Shown here one piece after another: positions 23,891 through 36,180 of a DNA stretch of 64,000 bases. A model generated the notes under the pieces. The model searched no databases. It saw only the letters and a program-made list of their open reading frames with translations, and had not been told where the DNA came from. This DNA is from Ptiloglossa arizonensis (lineage: Eukaryota > Arthropoda > Insecta > Hymenoptera > Colletidae), in NCBI RefSeq assembly GCF_051014685.1, contig NW_027478596.1, forward strand, positions 496,001 to 560,000, in the 5' to 3' direction. The position numbers and the translations under genes are program-made. How positions within the stretch are numbered: position 1 is the first letter of the stretch; each line of letters begins with the position of its first letter.

Positions 23891-24704
23891 AATATTTATA
23901 ATTTCTATTATATATCATTTGATCTATAGTTAAATTTGACACTAATACTCTAAATACATATTTAATATATAATATTTTTTAATCTCTTTAGCCTCCAGAA
24001 GAATTTTATTTATACCATTTACTATATATAATAATTTACACAGAATTGGAAATAAATCTAATTATTTATTTATAATAATAATTTTTTTTTCACTTATCTT
24101 AAAAATTGGGATGTACTCTTTAAATGTTCGATTCATTTCTTTAATTTATTCATTAAATTGAATTAATCCATTCTTTATAATAACTTTAATAAAATTAATC
24201 CCTATAATTATTATAGAACTCGTATTAAAATTTAATATTGAAATTTATTTTATTTGCCTAATTAATGTAATTATTGCCCCTATCATTTGCTTAAATAAAA
24301 AATCAATCAAAATAATTATAGGATATTCATCTGTTATACAAACATCTATTATAGTTATTTTATTAATAATTAACAAAGATACATCTTTAACATATTTCAT
24401 TTTATATTCAATAATTTCTTCAAATTTAATTTTTATATTTAAAATAATAAAGATTAATTCTTCTTCCTAATTTAATATATTAACCTCTAATAAATGAAAA
24501 ATTATTTTATACTCAATAATTATTATGTACACAAATTTCCCACGTATAGCACTCTTTATACTGAAATGAATCGTCCTAGAAACATTAATAAATTCAAGAA
24601 TAAAATTTATACTTTTAATAATTGTGTATCTTTTTATAAGATTAATTACATCATGAAATTATTTAAATATATCCTTCTTATATTTTTTCCCTTCAATTAA
24701 ATAA
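23891..24704 (+). pseudogene. nad2: nad2 fragment (NADH dehydrogenase subunit 2), NUMT arm A
   Basis: In mitochondrial frames this AT-rich segment encodes a hydrophobic, Met/Ile/Leu-rich protein that lies just upstream of cox1, where insects have nad2. It ends about 120 bases before cox1 in a PSIK-like end followed by TAA. The 5' end is missing: the satellite joins directly at 23891, and roughly 200 bases of a normal gene are absent. Stretches such as LIKLIPIIIMEL and CLINVIIAPIICLNKK support a complex I membrane subunit. The first 719 bases also occur inverted at 28464-29176. The assignment rests on position and composition more than on motifs. Confidence 0.75.
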
Positions 24705-24822
24705 AAAATATATAACTAAATTAACCTTAATTTTCTAAACTATTATCTATTTATAACTTTTTTAATATTTATATTTATATTTATGATCTACTGGTTATAT
24801 TAATTTTTAGCATAATTAATAT
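24705..24822 (+). other. degenerate mitochondrial tRNA spacer between nad2 and cox1
   Basis: 118 bp of AT-rich sequence in the place where insect mtDNA carries tRNA genes (Trp, Cys, Tyr). I could not fold a convincing cloverleaf or identify an anticodon. Confidence 0.45.
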
Positions 24823-26345
<1,523 letters not shown>

Positions 26346-26351
<6 letters not shown>

Positions 26352-26417
26352 TATGGCAGATTAGTGCATGAATATTGAATGAAGATTCATTTATAAAATT
26401 TAATATTTTTATTGAAA
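26346..26417 (+). pseudogene. trnL2: mitochondrial tRNA-Leu(UUR) copy, degraded
   Basis: TCTTAATATGGCAGATTAG at the end of cox1 is the conserved 5' part of insect trnL2, in its usual place between cox1 and cox2. The anticodon stem-loop (TTGAATGAAG) no longer shows a clear TAA anticodon. It overlaps the cox1 stop by a few bases. Confidence 0.8.
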
Positions 26418-27101
26418 ATGTCCCATTGAAAAATAATTAATTTCCAAGACCCCAATTCGCCATATGCCGATAATTTAAATCTTTTTCAGAACTTCACAAT
26501 AATTATAATAATTATAATCTCTTCATTAACTCTAATAATTATATTAGATATTTTTACTAATAAATTTATCAATCGATTTTTACTTAAAAATCATCATAGT
26601 GAAATTGTATGAACTTTACTCCCAATAATAATTTTAGGAGTAATTGCACTTCCTTCTTTAAAAACCCTATATTTTATTGATGAACTATGAATACCCGTAT
26701 ACTTAACAATCTAATCAATTGGGCACCAATAATATTGATCCTATGAATACCCAGAATTTAATAATTTAAATTTTGACTCCTATATAGATAAAGATTTAAA
26801 TAATATTTACATTTTTCGTCTCCTAGACGTAGATAATCGAATAATTATACCATCTAATACACTAATTCGAATATTAACAACATCAAACGACGTAATTCAC
26901 TCTTGAACTGTTCCGTCTTTAGGCTTAAAAATAGACTCAGTACCAGGGCGAATTAACCAAATAAATTTAATTACTAATCTACCTGGAGTATTTTTCGGAC
27001 AATGTTCTGAAATCTGCGGAGCTAATCACAGATTTATGCCAGTTGTTGTGGAAAGAACTAATAATTCAAACTTTATTAATTGAATTAACAACCAAAATTA
27101 A
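26418..27101 (+). pseudogene. cox2: cox2 (cytochrome c oxidase subunit II), full-length NUMT copy
   Basis: 684 bp from ATG to TAA, the normal length. With the mitochondrial code it begins MSHWKMINFQDPNSPYADNL and includes the transmembrane hairpin (about residues 25-90). The copper A domain reads [20 protein letters not shown] and [20 protein letters not shown], so the Cys, His and Glu ligands are intact. It ends NFINWINNQN. Two in-frame TAA codons (26712-26714 and 26730-26732, codons 99 and 105) replace residues in the conserved SIGHQW region. It is therefore a pseudogene under either code. trnK follows 39 bases downstream. Confidence 0.96.
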
Positions 27102-27140
27102 ACTTTTAACCTACTCATATAATATTTAATTAAATCAAAT

Positions 27141-27200
27141 CATTAGATGTCTGACAAAAGAATTGATTTTTTAAACCAAATTATAGTAATAAATTACTTC
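27141..27200 (+). pseudogene. trnK: mitochondrial tRNA-Lys(TTT) copy, 3' truncated
   Basis: CATTAGATGTCTGAC is the usual start of insect trnK after cox2. The anticodon arm TTGAT-TTTTTAA-ACCAA has TTT as anticodon. The acceptor strand expected to close the CATTAGA stem is missing after ACTTC at 27200, where nuclear repeat sequence begins. This marks the 3' edge of the NUMT. Confidence 0.8.
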
Positions 27201-28118
27201 ACTTTTCATTTTAAAACTTTAAGAATCGTCTCTTTACATCGAAGCTCGATCAAAATTAATTTCTATAAGTTCTTAATCATTTGTAATGCATCAATAAGAT
27301 GAACATTGTTCGATTAATATTGGGAACATGCATGAATGTTAGTAAAACTCGCGGAAATGAATAAACATTCACCGAAACTATTCGCCTTCGCAGATTTTGC
27401 AATATCTTGATGTTTATTTATCATAATTATTAACAATTGTCGTAGTACCATAGTTTAAATAATTATTAACAATGCCCTAGTATAAATAAAGGCTTAAAAT
27501 ATCATTTCATCGAAATATTCATTGCTCGCGATGGAATTTTTCGTTGAGATCAAACTGACATTCTCAAGGTTACACGTATCGATGATCGATTCACAAGGGT
27601 TCATCGCTATGATTGTTGTATCTAGAAAAGCGATTAATTGAATTTCAGCGCTTTTAAATAAAAAATGCAACTACTACGCGTATTGTGTAAATTATAAGAA
27701 TTAAGCAAATGTTAAATTAATGTATTTAATAAACAATTGTTACTTTCCCTGCTATAAAACTTTAGGAAACACGTTTTACTTTGAATCTCGATCCAAATTA
27801 ATTTCCATGAGGTACTTAATCATTTTCAATGCATAAATAGGATGAACATTGTTCGATTAATATTGGGAACATACATAAATGTTAGTAACAATAGCGGAAA
27901 TGAACAAACATTCACCGAAACCGTTCGCCTTCGCAGATTTCGCAATATCTTGACGTTTATTTATCATAATAATTAACAACCGTCGTTGAACCGTAGATTA
28001 AACCATTTTTCACAATGTTCCGGTATAAATAATGGCTATAAAGCCAACAATTTCTTGAAGTATTTGGTTAGATCGAACAAATACAATCGAAGAAACCGTG
28101 CGATAAAATAAATGAATA
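27201..28118 (+). repeat. nuclear repeat present twice, 543 bp apart
   Basis: About 27206-27510 and 27749-28050 are diverged direct copies. Shared words include GATGAACATTGTTCGATTAA, AACATTCACCGAAAC, TTCGCCTTCGCAGATTT and TTTATTTATCATAAT, and both end near a GTATAAATAA motif. The roughly 240 bp between copies is mostly AT-rich. A third, partial, inverted copy is at 46950-47062. I do not recognise the family; no open frame of note is present. The TATAAATA motifs could be a promoter relic, but nothing downstream supports a gene. Confidence 0.85.
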
Positions 28119-28401
28119 TTTCGCTACATATCGGAATTATAGTTTGTATGTATGCAAATATATTCTGAACCCGCAATTACAAATCACTGTAACGTGGTTA
28201 TTACATGGGTTGCCATCTATTGGAGAAAGAGTTAAACTACACTTAAGGGGTGAAAACACCTGGCGGAGAAACGCTCAAGTTTGTCGAGGAATTGTTCTAA
28301 TTTCCACAAATAGATGGCGCGACAAGTACTATTTACCGACATTAGAGATAAGTATTTCCATTTGTATGATATTCCCTACAGTGCGATAAAATAAATAAAT
28401 A
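28098..28401. mobile_element. possible small insertion flanked by 21-bp direct repeats
   Basis: GTGCGATAAAATAAATGAATA (28098-28118) recurs with one difference at 28381-28401. The 262 bp between are less AT-rich. They include two oppositely oriented GCCATCTATT words (in TTGCCATCTATTGG and AAATAGATGGCGC). This could be a short non-autonomous element with a target duplication, or a chance repeat in AT-rich sequence. No family recognised. Confidence 0.4.
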
Positions 28402-28463
28402 CTTTTGTACAAACTTTTGTATGTTTCATCTTTCGAATAAATGTAAAATTAAACCTTCCACGG

Positions 28464-29176
28464 TAAATTTTATTCTTGAATTTATTAATGTTTCTAGGAC
28501 GATTTATTTCAGTATAAAGAGTGCTATAGGTGGGAAATTTGTGTACATAACAATTATTGAGTATAAAATAATTTTTCTTTTATTAGAGGTTAATGTATTA
28601 AATAAGGAAGAAGAGTTAATCTTTATTATTTTAAATATAAAAATTAAAATTAAATAAATTATTGAATATAAAATGAAATATGTTAAAAATGTATTTTTGT
28701 TAATTATTAATAAAATAACTATAATAGATGTTTGTATAACAGATGAATATCCTATAATTATTATGATTGATTTTTTTGTTTAAGCAAATGATAGGGGCAA
28801 TAATTACATTAATTAGGCAAATAAAATAAATTTCATTATTAAATTTTAATATGAGTTCTATAATAATTATAGGGATTAATTTTATTAAAGTTATTATAAA
28901 GAATAGATTTATCAATTAAATGAATAAATTAAAGAAATGAATTGAATATATAAAGAGTACATTCCAATTTTTAAGATAAGTGAAAAAAAAAAATTATTAT
29001 AAATAAATAATTACATTTATTTCCGATTCTGTGTAAATTATTATATATAGTAAATAGTATAAATAACATTCTTCTGGAGGCTAAAGAGATTAAAAAATAT
29101 ATTAAATATGTATTTAGAGTATTAGTGTCTAATTTAACTGTAGATGAAATGATTTATAATAGAAATTATAAATATT
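28464..29176 (-). pseudogene. nad2: nad2 fragment, inverted copy (NUMT arm B)
   Basis: The reverse complement matches 23891-24609 over its whole length, with scattered substitutions and short indels. Shared words include CCTCCAGAAGAAT, CTTTATACTGAAAT, CGTCCTAGAAACATT and TTCAAGAATAAAATTTA. It stops at the same outer base as arm A (AATATTTATAATT). The inner end leaves homology at TAAATTTTATTC. The two arms face each other across about 3.85 kb and are clearly diverged, so this is not a simple assembly mirror. It is non-coding. Confidence 0.92.
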
Positions 29177-29177
29177 A

Positions 29178-29190
29178 TAATCATTTAATC
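29178..29190 (+). repeat. 13-bp inverted word bordering the minisatellite (left)
   Basis: TAATCATTTAATC lies directly before the first GAAACGGAG unit. Its exact reverse complement GATTAAATGATTA lies directly after the last unit at 46940-46952. Confidence 0.9.
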
Positions 29191-29700
29191 GAAACGGAGA
29201 AACGGAGAAACGGAGAAACGATGAAACGAAGCAAGAAACGGAGAAACGAAGAAAGAAACGGAGAAATGAAGAAAGAAACGAAGAAACCGAGAAAGAAACG
29301 GAGAAACGAAGAAAGAAACAGAGAAACGAACAAAGAAACGCAGAAACGAAGAATAAAACTGAGAAACGAAGAAAGAAACGGAGAAACGAAGAAAGAAACG
29401 GAGAAACGAAGAAAGAAACGGAGAAACGAACAAAGAAAATGAGAAACGAAGAAAGAAACTGAGGAATAAATGGAGAAACGAAGAAATAAACGGAGAAACG
29501 AACAAGGAAGCGGAGAAACGAAGAAAGAAACGGAGAAACGAAGAAAGAAACGGAGAAACGAAGAAAGAAACGGAGAAACGAATAAAGAAACGGAGAAACG
29601 AAGAAAGAAACGGAGAAACGAAGAAAGAAACGGAGTAACGAAGAAAGAAACTGAGAAACGAAGAAGGAAACGGAGAAACGAACAAAGAAACGGAGAAACG

Positions 29701-30158
29701 AAGAAAGAAACAGAGAAACGAACAATGAAACGCAGAAACGAAGAATGAAACGGAGAAACGAAGAAATAAACGGAGAAATGAAGAAAGAAACGGAGAAACG
29801 AAGAAGGAAACGGAGAAACGGAGAAATAAATGGAGAAACGAAGAAATAAACGGAGAAACGAAGAAAGAAATGGAGAAACGAAGAAAGAAACAGAGAAACG
29901 AACAATGAAACGCAGAAACGAAGAATGAAACGGAGAAACGAAGAAATAAACGGAGAAATGAAGAAAGAAACGGAGAAACGAAGAAGGAAACGGAGAAACG
30001 GAGAAATAAATGGAGAAACGAAGAAATAAACGGAGAAACGAAGAAAGAAATGGAGAAACGAAGAAAGAAACAGAGAAACGAACAATAAAACGCAGAAACG
30101 AACAATGAAACGGAGAAACGAAGAAATAAACGGAGAAATGAAGAAAGAAACGGAGAAA
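29701..30158 (+). repeat. 180-bp higher-order repeat in the minisatellite
   Basis: The series AACAATGAAACGCAGAAACG, AAGAATGAAACGG, AAGAAATAAACGGAGAAATG starts at 29701 and repeats at 29881 and, with changes, at 30061. That is 180 bp or nine 20-bp units, about 2.5 copies. Confidence 0.85.
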
Positions 30159-33100
30159 CAAAGAAAGAAACGGAGAAACGAACAAAGAAACGGAGAAACG
30201 AAGAAAGAAACGGGGAAACGAAGAGAGAAACGGAGATACGAAGAAAGAAACGGAAAAACGAACAAAGGAACGGAGAAACGAACAAAGAAACGGAGAAACG
30301 AACAAAGAAACGGAGAGAGGAAGAAAGATACGGAGAAACGGTGAAATAAATGGAGAAACGAAGAAATAAACGAAGAAACGAACAAGCAAACGGAGAAACG
30401 AAGAAAGAAACGGAGAAACGAAGAAAGAAATGAAGAAACGAAGAAAGAAACGAAGAAACGAAGAAAGAAACGGAGAAACGAACAAAGAAACGGAGAAACG
30501 AAGGAAAACACGGAGAAACGAAGAAAGAAACGGAGAAACAAAGAAAGAAACCGAGAATCGGAGGAAGAAACGGAGTAACGATGAAAGAAACGAAGACACG
30601 TAGAAGGAAACGGAGAATCGGAGAAAGAAACGGAGAAACCAAGAAAGAACCGGAGTAACGAAGAAAGAATCGGAGAAACGGAGAAATAAATGGAGAAACG
30701 ATCAATGAAACGGAGAAACGAACAAAGAAACGGAGAAACGCAGAAAGAAACGGAGAAACGAAGAAATAAATCGAGAAACGAGGAAAGAAACGGAGAAACG
30801 AAGAAATAAATGGAGAAACGGAGTAATAAATGGAGAAACGAAGAAATAAACGAAGAAACGAACAAAGAAACGGAGAAACGAAGAAAGAGACGGAGAAACG
30901 AAGAAAGAAACGGAGAAACGAAGAAAGAAACGATGAAACGCAGAATGAAACGGAGAAACGAACAAAGAAACGGAGAAACGAAGAAAGAGACGGAGAAACG
31001 AAGAAAGAAATGGAGAAACGAAGGAATAAACGGAGAAACGGAGAAACGGAGAAACGATGAAACGAAGGAAGAAACGGAGATACGATGAAAGAAACGGAGT
31101 AACGAAGAAAGAAACGGAGAAACGGAGAAACAAACGGAGAAACAAAGAAAGAAACGGAGAAACGAACAATGAAACGGAGAAACGGAGAAATAAATGGAGA
31201 AACGAAGAAACAAACGGAGAAACGAAGAAAGAAACGGAGAAACGAAGAAAGAAACGGAGAAACGGAGAATCGAAGAAAGAAACGGAGAAACGAAGAACGA
31301 AACGGAGAAACGGAGAATCGAAGAAACAAACGGAGAAACGAAGAAAGAAACGGAGAAACGAAGAAAGAGACGGAGAAACGAAGAAAGAAACGGAGAAACG
31401 AAGAAATAAATGGAGAAACGGAGTAATAAATTGAGAAACGAAGAAATAAACGAAGAAACGAACAAAGAAACGGAGAAACGAAGAAAGAGACGGAGAAACG
31501 AAGAAAGAAACGGAGAAACGAAGAAAGAAACGATGAAACGCAGAATGAAACGGAGAAACGAACAAAGAAACGGAGAAACGAAGAAAGAGACGGAGAAACG
31601 AAGAAAGAAACGGAGAAACCAAGAAAGAACCGGAGTAACGAAGAAAGAATCGGAGAAACGGAGAAATAAATGGAGAAACGATCAATGAAACGGAGAAACG
31701 AACAAAGAAACGGAGAAACGCAGAAAGAAACGGAGAAACGAAGAAATAAATCGAGAAACGAGGAAATAAACGGAGAAACGAAGAAGGAAACGGGGAAACG
31801 AAGAAAGAAACGGAGAAACGAAGAAAGTATCGGAGAAACGAAGAAACGGAGAAAGAAACGGAGAAACGAACAAAGAAACGGAGAAACGAACAAAGAAACG
31901 AAGAAACGAACAAAGAAACGGAGAAACGAGCAAAGAAACGGAGAAACGAACAAAGAAACGGAGAAACGAAGAAAGAAACGGAGAAACGAACAAAGAAACG
32001 AAGAAACGAAGAAGGAAACGGAGAAACGGAGAAATAAATGGAGAAACGAAGAAATAAACGGAGAAACGAAGAAAGAAACGGAGAAGCGAAGAAAGAAACG
32101 GAGAAACGAAGAAAGAAACGGAGAAACGAAGAAAGAAATGGAGAAACGGAGAAATAAATGGAGAAACGAAGAAAGAAACGGAGAAACGAAGAAATAAACG
32201 GAGAAACGAAGAAAGAAACGGAGAAATGAAAAACTAAACAGAGAATCGAAGAAGCAAACGGAGAAACGAAGAAAGAAACGGAGAAAAGAAAAAATAAACG
32301 GAGAATCGAAGAAGCAAACGGAGAAACGAAGAAAGAAACGGAGAAACGAACAAAGAAACGGAGAAACGAACAAAGAAGCGGAGAAACGAAGAAAGAAGCG
32401 GAGAAATGAAGAAAGAAACGGAGAAACGAAGAAAGAAACGGAGAAACGAAGAAAGAGTCGGAGAAACGATGAAAGAAACGGAGAAACGAGAAAGAGACGG
32501 AGAAACGAAGAAAGAAACGGAGTAACGAAGAACGAAACGAAGAAACGAAGAAAGAAACCGAGAATCGGAGGAAGAAACGGAGTAACGATGAAAGAAACGA
32601 AGAAAGTAACGGAGAATCGGAGAAATAAATGGAGAAACGAAGGAATAAACCGAGAAACGGAGAAACGGAGAAACGATGAAACGAAGGAAGAAACGGAGAA
32701 ACGAAGAAAGAAACGGAGAAATGGAGAAAGAAACGAAGAAACGAAGAAAGAAACGGAGAAACGAAGAAATAAACGGAGAAACGAAGAAAGAAACGGAGAA
32801 ACGAAAAAATAAACAGAGAATCGAAGAAGCAAACGGAGAAACGAAGAAAGAAACGGAGAAAAGAAAAAATAAACGGAGAATCGAAGAAATAAATGGAGAA
32901 ACGCTGAAAGAAACGGAGAAACGAAGAAAGAAACGGAGAAACGAAGAAAAAAACGGAGATACGATGAAAGAAACGGAGTAACGAAGAAAGAATCGGAGAA
33001 ACGGAATAATAAATGGAGAAATGAAGAAATAAACGGAGAAACGAACAAAGAAACGGAGAAACGAAGAAAGAAACGGAGAAACGAAGAAAGAAACGGAGAA

Positions 33101-33812
33101 ACGGAGAAATAAATGGAGAAACGAAGAAATAAACGGAGAAACGAAGAAAGAAACGGAGAAACGAAGAAAGAAACGGAGAAACGAAGAAAGAAACGGAGAA
33201 ACGAAGAAAGAAACGGAGAAATGAAGAAAGAAACGGAGAAACGAAGAAAGAAACGGAGAAACGAAGAAAGAAACGGAGAAACGTAGAAAGAAACGAAGAA
33301 ACGAAGAAAGAAACCGAGAATCGGAGGAAGAAACGGAGTAACGATGAAAGAAACGAAGAAACGTAGAAGGAAACGGAGAATCGGAGAAATAAATGGAGAA
33401 ACGAAGGAATAAACGGAGAAACGGAGAAACGGAGAAACGATGAAACGAAGGAAGAAACGGAGATACGATGAAAGAAACGGAGTAACGAAGAAAGAAACGG
33501 AGAAACGGAGAAACAAACGGAGAAACAAAGAAAGAAACGGAGAAACGAACAATGAAACGGAGAAACGGAGAAATAAATGGAGAAACGAAGAAACAAACGG
33601 AGAAACGAGGAAAGAAACGGAGAAACGAAGAAAGAAGCGGAGAAACGAAGAAAGAAACGGAGAAACGGAGAATCGAAGAAAGAAACGGAGAAACGAAGAA
33701 AGAAACGGAGAAACGGAGAATCGAAGAAACAAACGGAGAAACGAAGAAAGAAACGGAGAAACGAAGAAAGAGACGGAGAAACGAAGAAAGAAACGGAGAA
33801 ACGAAGAAATAA

Positions 33813-36180
33813 ATGGAGAAACGGAGAAATAAATGGAGAAACGAAGAAATAAACGGAGAAACGAACAAAGAAACGGAGAAACGAAGAAAGAGACGGAGAA
33901 ACGAAGAAAGAAACGGAGAAACGAAGAAAGAAACGATGAAACGCAGAATGAAACGGAGAAACGAACAAAGAAACGGAGAAACGAAGAAAGAAACGGAGAA
34001 GCGAAGAAAGAAACGGAGAAACCAAGAAAGAACCGGAGTAACGAAGAAAGAAACGGAGAAACGGAAAAATAAATGGAGAAACGATCAATGAAACGGAGAA
34101 ACGAACAAAGAAACGGAGAAACGCAGAAAGAAACGGAGAAACGAAGAAATAAATCGAGAAACGAGGAAATAAACGGAGAAACGAAGAAGGAAACGGAGAA
34201 ACGAAGAAAGAAACGGAGAAACGAAGAAAGTATCGGAGAAACGAAGAAACGGAGAAATAAATGGAGAAACGACGAAATAAACGTAGAAACGAAGAAAGAA
34301 ACGGAGAAACGAGGAAAGAAACGGAGAAACGAAGAAAGAAATGTAGTAACGAAGAAATAAACCAAGAAACGAAGAAAGAAACGGAGAATCGGAGAAATAA
34401 ATCGAGAAACGAAGGAATAAACCGACAAACGGAGAAACGGAGAAACGATGAAACGAAGGAAGAAACGGGGAAACGAAGAAAGAAACGAAGAAATAAATCG
34501 AGAATCGGAGAAAGAAGCGGAGTAACGATGAAAGAAACGATGAAACGCAGAATGAAACGGAGAAACGAACAAAGAAACGGAGAAACGAAGAAAGAAACGG
34601 AGAAACCAAGAAAGAAACGGAGAAACCAAGAAAGAACCGGAGTAACGAAGAAAGAAACGGAGAAACGGAGAAATAAATGGAGAAACGAAGAAATAAATGG
34701 AGAAACGAAGAAATAAACGGAGAAACGAACAAAGGAACATAGAAACGAAGAGAGAAACGGAGAAACGAAGGAAGAAACGGAGTAACGAAGAAAGAAACGA
34801 AGAAACGAAGAAAGAAACGGAGAAACGAAGAAAGAAATGGAGTAACGAAGAAAGAAACGATGAAACGCAGAAAGAAACGGAGAAACGAACAAAGAAACGG
34901 AGAAACGAAGAAAGAAACGGAGAAACGAAGAAAGAAACGCAGTCACGATGAAAGAAACGAGGAAACGAAGAAAGAAACGGAGAATCGGAGAAATAAATGG
35001 AGAAACGGAGAAATAAATGGAGAAACGAAGAAATAAACGGAGAAACGAACAAAGAAACGGAGAAACGAAGAAAGAGACGGAGAAACGAAGAAAGAAACGG
35101 AGAAACGAAGAAAGAAACGATGAAACGCAGAATGAAACGGAGAAACGAACAAAGAAACGGAGAAACGAAGAAAGAAACGGAGAAGCGAAGAAAGAAACGG
35201 AGAAACCAAGAAAGAACCGGAGTAACGAAGAAAGAAACGGAGAAACGGAAAAATAAATGGAGAAACGATCAATGAAACGGAGAAACGAACAAAGAAACGG
35301 AGAAACGCAGAAAGAAACGGAGAAACGAAGAAATAAATCGAGAAACGAGGAAATAAACGGAGAAACGAAGAAGGAAACGGAGAAACGAAGAAAGAAACGG
35401 AGAAACGAAGAAAGTATCGGAGAAACGAAGAAACGGAGAAATAAATGGAGAAACGACGAAATAAACGTAGAAACGAAGAAAGAAACGGAGAAACGAGGAA
35501 AGAAACGGAGAAACGAAGAAAGAAATGTAGTAACGAAGAAATAAACCAAGAAACGAAGAAAGAAACGGAGAATCGGAGAAATAAATCGAGAAACGAAGGA
35601 ATAAACCGACAAACGGAGAAACGGAGAAACGATGAAACGAAGGAAGAAACGGGGAAACGAAGAAAGAAACGAAGAAATAAATCGAGAATCGGAGAAAGAA
35701 GCGGAGTAACGATGAAAGAAACGATGAAACGCAGAATGAAACGGAGAAACGAACAAAGAAACGGAGAAACGAAGAAAGAAACGGAGAAACCAAGAAAGAA
35801 ACGGAGAAACCAAGAAAGAACCGGAGTAACGAAGAAAGAAACGGAGAAACGGAGAAATAAATGGAGAAACGAAGAAATAAATGGAGAAACGAAGAAATAA
35901 ACGGAGACACGAACAAAGGAACATAGAAACGAAGAGAGAAACGGAGAAACGAAGGAAGAAACGGAGTAACGAAGAAAGAAACGAAGAAACGAAGAAAGAA
36001 ACGGAGAAACGAAGAAAGAAATGGAGTAACGAAGAAAGAAACGATGAAACGCAGAAAGAAACGGAGAAACGAACAAAGAAACGGAGAAACGAAGAAAGAA
36101 ACGGAGAAACGAAGAAAGAAACGCAGTCACGATGAAAGAAACGAGGAAACGAAGAAAGAAACGGAGAATCGGAGAAATAA
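33813..36180 (+). repeat. 1184-bp near-identical tandem duplication in the minisatellite
   Basis: 33813-34996 recurs at 34997-36180. All private variants (AAGTATCGG, GACGAAATAAACGTAG, CAAAGGAACATAG, CGCAGTCACGATG) recur in the same order. I noticed one difference (GGAGAAACGAACAAAGG against GGAGACACGAACAAAGG). This is a recent event compared with the rest of the tract. Confidence 0.92.

Noticed and set aside
28144..28389. 81-codon frame
   Set aside because: It lies in the candidate small insertion, resembles nothing known and has no supporting signal.
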